Positions 52,308 to 59,220 of a DNA stretch of 59,220 nt are shown here, in pieces; positions within the stretch are counted from its first letter, which is position 1, and the number at the start of each line of letters is the position of its first letter. Made by a program: the position numbers and the translations under genes. Origin of the DNA: an uncultured Acetatifactor sp. (GTDB lineage Bacteria; Bacillota; Clostridia; Lachnospirales; Lachnospiraceae); NCBI GenBank assembly GCA_934394815.1, contig CAKRRD010000014.1:1-59220 (forward strand), in the 5' to 3' direction. Below the pieces are notes generated by a model. The model did no database searches. It was not told the origin of the DNA and was given only the letters and a program-made list of their open reading frames with translations.

Positions 52308-55300
52308 ATGCCCAAGAATCCTAATGTAAAACGAGTAATGGTAATCGGCTCCGGTCCTATTGTCATCGGACAGGCAGCGGAATTCGACTATGCAGGTACC
52401 CAGGCCTGCCGTTCCCTGAAGGAAGAGGGAGTAGAGGTAATCCTGGTGAACTCCAATCCTGCGACCATCATGACCGATAAAGATATCGCAGATAAGGTAT
52501 ATATTGAGCCCCTGAACGTAAAGGTCCTGGAGCAGATCATTGAAAAGGAAAAGCCCGACAGTATTCTCCCCACCCTGGGAGGACAGGCAGGCCTGAACCT
52601 TGGCATGGAGCTGGAGGAATCCGGTTTCCTGGCTGCACATAATGTAAAGCTGTTAGGTACTACTGCGGCAACCATCCGTAATGCGGAAGGCCGTCAGGAG
52701 TTCAAAGATCTGATGGAGCGTATCGGTGAGCCATGTGCGGCATCCAAGGTCGTTGAGAACGTGGAGGACGGTGTGGAATTCACCAACACCATCGGCTATC
52801 CTGTGGTATTGCGTCCGGCTTATACCTTGGGCGGTTCCGGCGGCGGTATCGCACATAATCAGGTAGAACTGGAAGAGATCCTGGAGAACGGTTTACGTCT
52901 GTCCCGTGTAGGACAGGTACTGGTAGAGCGTTGTATCGCGGGCTGGAAAGAGATCGAGTACGAAGTAATGCGTGACAGCGCAGGCAACTGCATCACCGTA
53001 TGTAACATGGAGAACATCGATCCCGTCGGCGTGCATACCGGAGACAGTATCGTAGTAGCGCCTTCCCAGACCCTGAGCGACAAGGAGTACCAGATGTTAC
53101 GTACTTCCGCTCTGAAGATCATCAACGAACTGCAGATCACCGGTGGATGTAACGTACAGTTTGCACTGCATCCCACCAGCTTTGAATATTGTGTTATCGA
53201 GGTAAATCCCCGTGTCAGCCGTTCTTCCGCACTGGCAAGTAAGGCGACCGGTTACCCCATTGCGAAGGTAGCAGCGAAGATCGCACTGGGCTTTACTCTG
53301 GATGAGATCAAAAATGCCATTACCCACAAGACCTATGCCAGCTTCGAGCCGACACTGGATTACTGTGTAGTAAAGATCCCCAGACTGCCTTTCGATAAAT
53401 TTATCACTGCAAAACGTACTCTGACCACACAGATGAAGGCAACCGGTGAGGTTATGAGTATCTGCAATAACTTCGAGGGAGCACTGATGAAAGCCATCCG
53501 TTCCCTGGAGCAGCATGTGGACTGCCTGCGCAGCTATGATTTCAGCGCTTTGTCTGTGGAGGAACTGTTAGAGCGTCTGAAGATCGTGGATGACCAGAGA
53601 ATCTATGTGATCGCTGAAGCAATCCGTAAGGGTATCAGCTATGAACAGATCCACGACATTACCAAGATCGACCTGTGGTTCATTGACAAGATCGCCATTC
53701 TGACCGAGATGGAGCATGCACTGGAGACACAGCCCCTGACAGTGGATCTGCTGAAGGAAGCCAAGAGAATCGAGTTCCCGGATAACGTCATCGCAAGACT
53801 GACCGGCAAGACCGAGGAAGAGATCAAGAAGATGCGTTATGACAACGGCATTAAGGCTGTCTACAAGATGGTAGACACCTGTGCTGCAGAGTTCGCAGCT
53901 TCTACTCCTTACTATTACTCCGTATTCGGCGGCGAGTGCGAAGCCAAGGAGACCACCGGACGCAAGAAAGTCCTGGTACTGGGTTCCGGTCCTATCCGTA
54001 TCGGACAGGGTATCGAGTTCGACTATTGTTCCGTACATGCCACCTGGGCATTTTCCAAGGCAGGCTATGAGACCATTATCATCAACAACAACCCGGAGAC
54101 CGTAAGTACCGACTTCGATATTGCGGACAAGTTGTATTTCGAGCCTTTGACTCCGGAAGATGTGGAATCTATCGTAAATATCGAGCATCCCGATGGTGCT
54201 GTGGTACAGTTCGGCGGACAGACCGCTATCAAGCTGACCGAGAGCCTGATGAAGATGGGCGTGCCCATCTTAGGTACCAAGGCGGAGGATGTAGATGCCG
54301 CTGAGGACAGAGAACTGTTCGACAAGATTCTGGAAGAGACCGAGATCCCCCGTGCAGCCGGCGGTACCGTATACACCGCAGAGGAAGCTAAGGCGGTGGC
54401 CAACAGACTGGGCTATCCCGTACTGGTACGTCCTTCCTATGTATTGGGCGGACAGGGCATGCAGATCGCTATCTCCGATGAAGAGATCGAAGAATTCATG
54501 GAGATCATCAATCGTATCGCACAGGATCACCCGATCTTGGTAGATAAGTATTTACAGGGTAAGGAGATCGAGGTCGATGCCGTATGCGACGGTACTGATA
54601 TCCTGATCCCCGGTATCATGGAGCATATCGAGAGAACCGGTATCCACTCCGGAGACAGTATCTCCGTATATCCGGCTCCGACCATTGATAAAGTAGTAAA
54701 AGAGAAGATTGCAGAGTATACCAGAAGACTGGCAAAGGCACTGCATGTCAAGGGACTGATCAATATCCAGTTCATTGCCATCGGTGACGAAGTGTATGTC
54801 ATTGAGGTTAACCCCCGCTCTTCCCGTACCGTACCTTATATCAGCAAGGTAACCGGCATTCCTATCGTGGATCTGGCTACCGAAGTGATCATCGGCAAGA
54901 CCATCCGTGAGCTTGGCTATGAGCCTGGCTTACAGCCCGAGGCAGAGTATTTTGCCATCAAGATGCCCGTGTTCTCCTTCGAGAAGATCCGCGGTGCCGA
55001 GATCAGCTTAGGACCGGAGATGAAGTCCACCGGTGAGTGCCTGGGTATTGCCAAGAGCTTCAACGAGGCACTGTACAAGGCATTCCTGGGAGCAGGTGTA
55101 GAACTGCCCAAGTATAAGAACATGATCATTACCGTAAAGGATGCGGATAAGGGAGAAGCAATCGAGATCGGAAGACGCTTCGAGAAGCTGGGATACACCA
55201 TCTACGCTACCAGAAGTACCGCAGCTGCTCTGAATGAGGCAGGTGTGAAGGCGAGAAAGGTCAACAAGATCTCTCAGGAATCCCCGACCGTGATGGATCT

Positions 55301-55508
55301 GATTCTGGGACACAAGATCGACCTTGTCATCGATACCCCTACCCAGGGCCGCGACAAGACCAGAGACGGCTTCCTGATCCGCCGTACCGCTATCGAGACC
55401 GGTATCTACTGCATCACCGCAATGGACACCGCCAATGCTCTCGTGACCAGCATGGAGCATATGAACGATTGCAAGGAACTGACGCTGGTGGATATTGCAC
55501 AGCTGTAA
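52308..55508 (+). CDS. carB: Carbamoyl-phosphate synthase large subunit
   Basis: A full-length CarB of 1066 residues with two homologous ATP-grasp halves (VMVIGSGPIVIGQAAEFDYAG at the start; VLVLGSGPIRIGQGIEFDYC at about 560), a linker oligomerisation domain and a C-terminal MGS-like allosteric domain (about 930 on). It makes carbamoyl phosphate for pyrimidines and arginine from bicarbonate, ATP and CarA-derived ammonia. Strongly C-ending codons suggest high expression. A perfect terminator follows. Confidence 0.98.
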   Translation: MPKNPNVKRVMVIGSGPIVIGQAAEFDYAGTQACRSLKEEGVEVILVNSNPATIMTDKDIADKVYIEPLNVKVLEQIIEKEKPDSILPTLGGQAGLNLGMELEESGFLAAHNVKLLGTTAATIRNAEGRQEFKDLMERIGEPCAASKVVENVEDGVEFTNTIGYPVVLRPAYTLGGSGGGIAHNQVELEEILENGLRLSRVGQVLVERCIAGWKEIEYEVMRDSAGNCITVCNMENIDPVGVHTGDSIVVAPSQTLSDKEYQMLRTSALKIINELQITGGCNVQFALHPTSFEYCVIEVNPRVSRSSALASKATGYPIAKVAAKIALGFTLDEIKNAITHKTYASFEPTLDYCVVKIPRLPFDKFITAKRTLTTQMKATGEVMSICNNFEGALMKAIRSLEQHVDCLRSYDFSALSVEELLERLKIVDDQRIYVIAEAIRKGISYEQIHDITKIDLWFIDKIAILTEMEHALETQPLTVDLLKEAKRIEFPDNVIARLTGKTEEEIKKMRYDNGIKAVYKMVDTCAAEFAASTPYYYSVFGGECEAKETTGRKKVLVLGSGPIRIGQGIEFDYCSVHATWAFSKAGYETIIINNNPETVSTDFDIADKLYFEPLTPEDVESIVNIEHPDGAVVQFGGQTAIKLTESLMKMGVPILGTKAEDVDAAEDRELFDKILEETEIPRAAGGTVYTAEEAKAVANRLGYPVLVRPSYVLGGQGMQIAISDEEIEEFMEIINRIAQDHPILVDKYLQGKEIEVDAVCDGTDILIPGIMEHIERTGIHSGDSISVYPAPTIDKVVKEKIAEYTRRLAKALHVKGLINIQFIAIGDEVYVIEVNPRSSRTVPYISKVTGIPIVDLATEVIIGKTIRELGYEPGLQPEAEYFAIKMPVFSFEKIRGAEISLGPEMKSTGECLGIAKSFNEALYKAFLGAGVELPKYKNMIITVKDADKGEAIEIGRRFEKLGYTIYATRSTAAALNEAGVKARKVNKISQESPTVMDLILGHKIDLVIDTPTQGRDKTRDGFLIRRTAIETGIYCITAMDTANALVTSMEHMNDCKELTLVDIAQL

Positions 55509-55520
55509 GATATGAGAGAA

Positions 55521-55553
55521 ACAATAAGGGAGCCGTCAGGCTCCCTTATTGTT
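55521..55553. terminator. Bidirectional terminator after carB
   Basis: A perfect 14-bp stem (55521-55534 with 55539-55552) around GTCA, ending TTATTGTTT. The last codons and stop of the convergent reverse-strand gene lie inside it. Confidence 0.82.
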
Positions 55554-56390
55554 TAACCATTCGTTGACAGTTTCGACGGATGCGTTGGTAACCAGAGCAA
55601 TCTGCTCTACAGACATACCGATAGCATACATGCCACAGGCATGCTCTCTGCAAGTGTCCAGCACGCCCCGATCATGTCCGCGTTTCTCCCGGGCATCCAG
55701 CTTTTCATTAATAATAGCTTCTAATGTTTCACTCATGATAGATCCCTCCTTTCGAAATAATAATTGATTTGCCTGTACCACAATCTCTACAATAGAACTG
55801 TATAAGGGATTGTTTTTATGTTGCTCATATTCCTGTAACATGCGATCAATGATCTCCGGATCGTCCAGCTTGTTGCTTAAGACTCGCAGCCACAGATTCT
55901 CTTCCAGAGGAAGCTGTGATAATACAACGATCTGCATAGGAATAATATCGCCGCAGATATAATAAATGCCGGGGGATACATTGCGGATTTTATAGCACTG
56001 TACCCATTCCAGATGCTTTATAAGCTTTTGCGGATACTTGGTAGTAGCGAAGGTCAGGGTGATATCCCGTATTTTCCGTTCGTCTACCGTGACGGTATCA
56101 ATTTTATAAAGGTATGCATAAGCATAGCCATTGTAAAAATCATCAATGCTCAGATAGTCGGAAGGACTTTTATATTCGATGATTTTGTATTTACGAAAGA
56201 TTCTTCCGATATTTTTTCGAATCTGATAGTTGTCATTCTTTTTCAATACAATGACATCGATCTGTTTCGGTTTCGTCCCCAGCTGATGCTCGTTGACATA
56301 CGACAGTTCACTGTTTTCGGCATCCAGATCCACCTGTATCCCGGCAAAAAAGGCAGGATGCCACTGGAGTAAATTTGTCCTGTTTTTCAT
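55536..56390 (-). CDS. Rpn/PD-(D/E)XK nuclease-fold family protein
   Basis: A protein of 284 residues. A PD-(D/E)XK-like core is suggested by IDVIVLKKNDN and IEYKSPSDYLS (Asp...Glu-x-Lys). The C-terminal 80 residues contain a charged segment (LDAREKRGHDRG) and a helix-turn-helix-like end (MSVEQIALVTNASVETVNEWL). Such proteins are multicopy in Lachnospiraceae and relate to Rpn recombination-promoting nucleases; some are wrongly labelled 3-isopropylmalate dehydrogenase. The physiological role is unknown. GGAGGT precedes the ATG. Confidence 0.75.
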   Translation of the reverse strand: MKNRTNLLQWHPAFFAGIQVDLDAENSELSYVNEHQLGTKPKQIDVIVLKKNDNYQIRKNIGRIFRKYKIIEYKSPSDYLSIDDFYNGYAYAYLYKIDTVTVDERKIRDITLTFATTKYPQKLIKHLEWVQCYKIRNVSPGIYYICGDIIPMQIVVLSQLPLEENLWLRVLSNKLDDPEIIDRMLQEYEQHKNNPLYSSIVEIVVQANQLLFRKEGSIMSETLEAIINEKLDAREKRGHDRGVLDTCREHACGMYAIGMSVEQIALVTNASVETVNEWLNNKGA

Positions 56391-56716
56391 AGAACCTCCT
56401 TCTGCGTAAAAATTAGGATCGTCAAAAATCCACTGTGAAATATTTAGAAATAGTAAAAGGGAATAAAAGCATGAATTTCTGAATGGAAAACGGGAAATCC
56501 CGAAAACAGATGCTGAGACCAGCTTTTTGAATTTTCTTCATAGAATAAATGCTTTGATTACATGATAGCAGTAGAAATAAGGGAAGTCAAGAAAAATTAA
56601 CTTCGAGGTCGGGTAACTTAAATTTGAAAATAAAATCCGCAAGTGCGGCATATACTAAGCGTATGGTAAATATTGTATGATCGCAAGCCTGTATCCCGCA
56701 GGCGGATTGGAGTCTC
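56391..56716. other. Intergenic region with small hairpins upstream of superoxide dismutase
   Basis: 326 bp, AT-rich, no credible gene. Two short hairpins are seen near the dismutase start: CCGCA-AG-TGCGG (about 56638-56649) and GCCTG-N7-CAGGC (about 56687-56703), the latter just before the ribosome site. A promoter is likely in the AT-rich part but I cannot fix it. Confidence 0.5.
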
Positions 56717-57430
56717 ATGTTAGAAGAACATTATCCTTTTGTCGCACAGCCCCTGCCCTACGAATATGATGCCCTGCTTCCGGTACTGGATGAGGAGACA
56801 CTGCATTTTCACCATGATAAGCATTATCAGACCTATGTGGACAAGCTGAATGCAATTCTCGCGGATTATCCTCAGTTACAGCAAATGACCTTGACGGAAC
56901 TGCTCACTTCGGAGGATAATAAACTTGCATCCTTGCAGGAGGAAGCCCGGGAAAGTATTCACAATAACGGTGGCGGCGTATATAACCACCAGCTGTATTT
57001 TGACAGTATGCGAAGCCCGGCAGGGCAGGAGCCTTGTGGAGCACTGGAGGAAGCGCTGATCCGGGATTTCGGATCGGTGAGACAATGGAAAGAGCAGATG
57101 TCACAGGCGGCCACGGGAGTCTTCGGCTCCGGCTGGGCATGGCTTGTGAGCGATCAGGACGGAACGCTTAGGATCCTGACGACGGCGAACCAGGATGTCC
57201 CGGATCTGAAATTGTATACACCGATATTTCTGATAGATGTATGGGAGCATGCCTATTATTTACAGTACCGGAACCGCAGACCGGATTATGTGGAAGGATG
57301 GCACAAGCTGATCCATTGGAAAAAGGCGGAGAGACGTTATGAACAGGTTCTCGGCAGGCTGGAAAGAGCGGCTGGTGAGGCAGAAAAAATGCAGAACAAC
57401 GATAGCCCGGCAGAAGAAAACAGTAGATAG
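56717..57430 (+). CDS. Fe/Mn superoxide dismutase
   Basis: A protein of 237 residues. All four metal ligands are present: His in LHFHHDKHYQTYV (about residue 32), His in NHQLYF, and Asp and His in DVWEHAYYLQY. GSGWAWLV is a family signature. It dismutates superoxide and protects an anaerobe during oxygen exposure. It is about 35 residues longer than usual, with a charged, Glu/Arg-rich C-terminal tail of no obvious function. Whether iron or manganese is used cannot be fixed from sequence. A Nudix gene lies 46 bp downstream, probably in the same unit. Confidence 0.93.
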   Translation: MLEEHYPFVAQPLPYEYDALLPVLDEETLHFHHDKHYQTYVDKLNAILADYPQLQQMTLTELLTSEDNKLASLQEEARESIHNNGGGVYNHQLYFDSMRSPAGQEPCGALEEALIRDFGSVRQWKEQMSQAATGVFGSGWAWLVSDQDGTLRILTTANQDVPDLKLYTPIFLIDVWEHAYYLQYRNRRPDYVEGWHKLIHWKKAERRYEQVLGRLERAAGEAEKMQNNDSPAEENSR

Positions 57431-57476
57431 AAACGATAGATAGCACAAGACTGCGGAACAGAAAGAGGAAATGAAA

Positions 57477-58136
57477 ATGGAGAACAGACCGATCATAAAA
57501 AAAGAACAGGTAGAGACCGTCTATGACAGCAGATTCATCAAAGTATTTGACCTGCAATATGAGCCCGGAAAACATTATTTTGATGCCACCAGAAGAAGCA
57601 TTGAGAAGCTGGCGGCAGTAAAAAATGACGAAGAATTTAAACAGATGCTGCCGGATGCGGTAAGCTGTGTCGTGATCCTGAAAGTTAAGGATCAGGAGCC
57701 GAGACTCTGCTTAAGCCGTGAGTATCGCTATCCTGCGGGACAGTTCCTGCTAAGCGTTCCGGCAGGATTGCTGGATCCAGAGGATGCGAAGGAAGAAAAT
57801 CCCGTATTCCATGCGGCAATCAGGGAATTGCGGGAAGAGACCGGCATTACACTGGAAGAAAGTGACAGCATCCGTCTGGTGAATCCGCTGGTATTCAGCA
57901 CCCCGGGCATGACGGACGAGAGCAATGCACTGGTGCAGATTACCCTGAACCGGGAGGAAATGCCGAAGGTAAGTCAGGAAGGTGCCGTTGGCACGGAATG
58001 CTTTGACGGATTTTTATTGGTGACCCAAGAAGAAGCACAGAAAATCTTAAAAGCCGGCGTGGATGACCAGGGACTTTTCTATCCCTTATATACCTGGGCG
58101 GCGCTGATGTGCTTTGTGACGGGAATGTGGGAATAA
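57477..58136 (+). CDS. Nudix hydrolase (ADP-ribose pyrophosphatase-like)
   Basis: A protein of 219 residues. The Nudix box ends AAIRELREETGITL, with the REx2EE catalytic residues intact, but the segment between the box Gly (PAGLLDPED) and RE is longer than the usual 23-residue motif. The N-terminal segment (ETVYDSRFIKVFDLQYEPG) and REYRYPAGQFLLSVPAGL resemble ADP-sugar pyrophosphatases, which cleave ADP-ribose and related compounds. The second ATG (57477) has the better ribosome-site spacing. It ends 6 bp before the convergent kinase gene, with no terminator between. Confidence 0.88.
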   Translation: MENRPIIKKEQVETVYDSRFIKVFDLQYEPGKHYFDATRRSIEKLAAVKNDEEFKQMLPDAVSCVVILKVKDQEPRLCLSREYRYPAGQFLLSVPAGLLDPEDAKEENPVFHAAIRELREETGITLEESDSIRLVNPLVFSTPGMTDESNALVQITLNREEMPKVSQEGAVGTECFDGFLLVTQEEAQKILKAGVDDQGLFYPLYTWAALMCFVTGMWE

Positions 58137-58142
58137 GGGAGC

Positions 58143-59220
58143 CTATCCCCGGAGCGTTATCACCGTGTGGAAGGTCAGAGTAGCATCGTTATAGTACATT
58201 TGGATATCCCCGTGGTATTTTTCGCAGATCTTGCGGATGCTTTTCAGCCCGAAGCCGTGAGAACGCTTATCCGCTTTGGTAGTGGCTGGATCTGCCGCAT
58301 CATTTTTAAAAGGGTTTACGCGGCAGGAATTGACCACTGTGATCAGAACAAAAGGTGTATTTTCCCGCTTGCTGCCATTGACTTCGATATAAGCGTCGGG
58401 AACTTTCCCGGCAGCTTCCATGGCATTATCCAGCAAATTGCAAAAAAGAGAAGTAAGGTCACTGTCCGGCAGAAAATGCAGTACACCACTGCGGATGTCA
58501 GCGGTAAAACTGATTCCCTGTTCAGTACACTGCCGCCTGTACCTTGCCATAATGGCGTTCAGAAGTTCGTTGTCGCAGATGCGGGCGGACTCTTTGAAAT
58601 CCGAAGAGAGAAGCAGTTCGTTAATATAGGCGTTGACTTTGTCCGGGGCATTCTGCTCGTTCAGAGATGCAATGGATTGCAAATGCTTCTTAATATCATG
58701 AATGAGAATTGCCTGGTTTTCGCTCTGCGAAAGCAGCATCTTATAATATTCCGTAAAATCTGTTTCCTTCTGCAGTAACAGCTGCACCTCTGTATATTTC
58801 CGATTTTTTTCCCGATTGTACTGATTGATTCCAAATACCAGCAGATTCATAAGTAACAGGAAAAAGGCACTGAGAGAGATCATCCGGTTCGTCCCGGGGG
58901 TCAATGTATACTGATCACCCATTCCCACAAAAGTAAGCATGATGAATACCGATGTGACGGGAATGATCATCAGCAGCAAAACAGAGTTATCGTAGGGATC
59001 CGCTGTTTCCTGCAGACTTTTGAACAAATGCGTAAGCAGATAAATGACTGCAAAAAAGGAGATCTTGCTGCACAGGATAAAAAGAATCGTATTGTGAAGC
59101 GAATCCATCTGCATATAAAAATGGGGAGCGGTCCGGGCGATGATACTATATACGATCAGCTCGCACATCCCCATGACAGCAGCGAGCAATGTGGAATGGA
59201 AGGCAGCTGCGCGCCATTTG
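58143..59220 (-). CDS. AgrC-like sensor histidine kinase (5' end outside window)
   Basis: The reverse-strand frame stays open to the right edge, so the N-terminus is missing. The visible 359 residues hold at least four membrane helices, a linker coiled coil, a phospho-acceptor region with HDIKKHLQSI, the N box NLLDNAMEAA and a G box HGFGLKSIRKICEKYHGD of the GHKL ATPase fold. This is the HPK10/AgrC class, which usually senses peptide signals and pairs with a LytTR response regulator; the partner would lie beyond the window. Confidence 0.88.
   Translation of the reverse strand, partial: KWRAAAFHSTLLAAVMGMCELIVYSIIARTAPHFYMQMDSLHNTILFILCSKISFFAVIYLLTHLFKSLQETADPYDNSVLLLMIIPVTSVFIMLTFVGMGDQYTLTPGTNRMISLSAFFLLLMNLLVFGINQYNREKNRKYTEVQLLLQKETDFTEYYKMLLSQSENQAILIHDIKKHLQSIASLNEQNAPDKVNAYINELLLSSDFKESARICDNELLNAIMARYRRQCTEQGISFTADIRSGVLHFLPDSDLTSLFCNLLDNAMEAAGKVPDAYIEVNGSKRENTPFVLITVVNSCRVNPFKNDAADPATTKADKRSHGFGLKSIRKICEKYHGDIQMYYNDATLTFHTVITLRG

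Overview
The window is chromosomal DNA from a low-to-mid GC anaerobic Bacillota, most likely a Lachnospiraceae gut bacterium. The signs are the single-chain PurL, the DUF3793 plus flavodoxin pair, polar amino acid ABC transporters, the AgrC-like kinase, strong AGGAGG-type ribosome binding sites and intrinsic terminators. No rRNA, tRNA, CRISPR array, transposase or phage gene was seen.

1-4.7 kb: the end of a sortase-anchored repeat protein, a CAP-domain lipoprotein, a chemoreceptor and a reverse-strand aminotransferase. 4.8-10 kb: a LysR regulator with paired operators, an aspartate-dehydrogenase-like enzyme, a 4Fe-4S/nitroreductase protein, an M20 hydrolase split by an amber codon and an intact M20D amidohydrolase.

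10-30.8 kb is the heart of the window: a nitrogen-scavenging locus for ureides, hydantoins or N-carbamoyl compounds. It has three forward transcription units plus a pair of divergent units. Unit A is an ABC ATPase, a permease, an Amt-PII fusion and an IclR regulator. Unit B is a hydantoin-type racemase, an acetolactate-synthase-like TPP enzyme, a VOC protein, an N-carbamoyl/allantoate-type amidohydrolase, a cyclic amidohydrolase, a type Ic aminotransferase and a 2-hydroxyacid dehydrogenase. Unit C is a complete ABC importer, a second cyclic amidohydrolase and an enolase-superfamily enzyme. The divergent pair is a TudS-like desulfidase (reverse) and two tandem solute-binding proteins (forward). 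All five promoters use or share a TATC-N7-GATA type box. All five leaders carry a small hexaloop hairpin that overlaps the 5' arm of an intrinsic terminator, which looks like an antitermination regulon resembling ANTAR-type control. The inferred flow is: import a cyclic ureide, racemise it, open the ring, remove the carbamoyl group, transaminate, then reduce or decarboxylate, with ammonium recovered by Amt-PII. The desulfidase suggests that sulfur-containing rings (thiohydantoins) could also enter. The true substrate is not known from sequence.

30.9-42.8 kb: a calcium-type P-ATPase, a secreted glycerophosphodiesterase, a PAS-GAF-GGDEF protein, a DUF3793-flavodoxin unit with an iron-box-like operator, a large cyclic-nucleotide-binding-domain protein, an unrecognised protein, a TetR regulator, and an active/degenerate pair of aspartoacylase-like proteins. 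42.9-59.2 kb: purL, a roughly 590-bp structured noncoding element with terminal inverted repeats and 53-bp tandem repeats, an EAL-HDOD protein, an ECF S-component, an AlaX-type editing protein, carAB, an Rpn-like nuclease-fold protein, superoxide dismutase, a Nudix hydrolase and a truncated AgrC-like kinase.

Gene starts were moved to the best ATG/GTG/TTG with a ribosome binding site where the longest ORF began too early. All functional calls are made by motif recognition alone.
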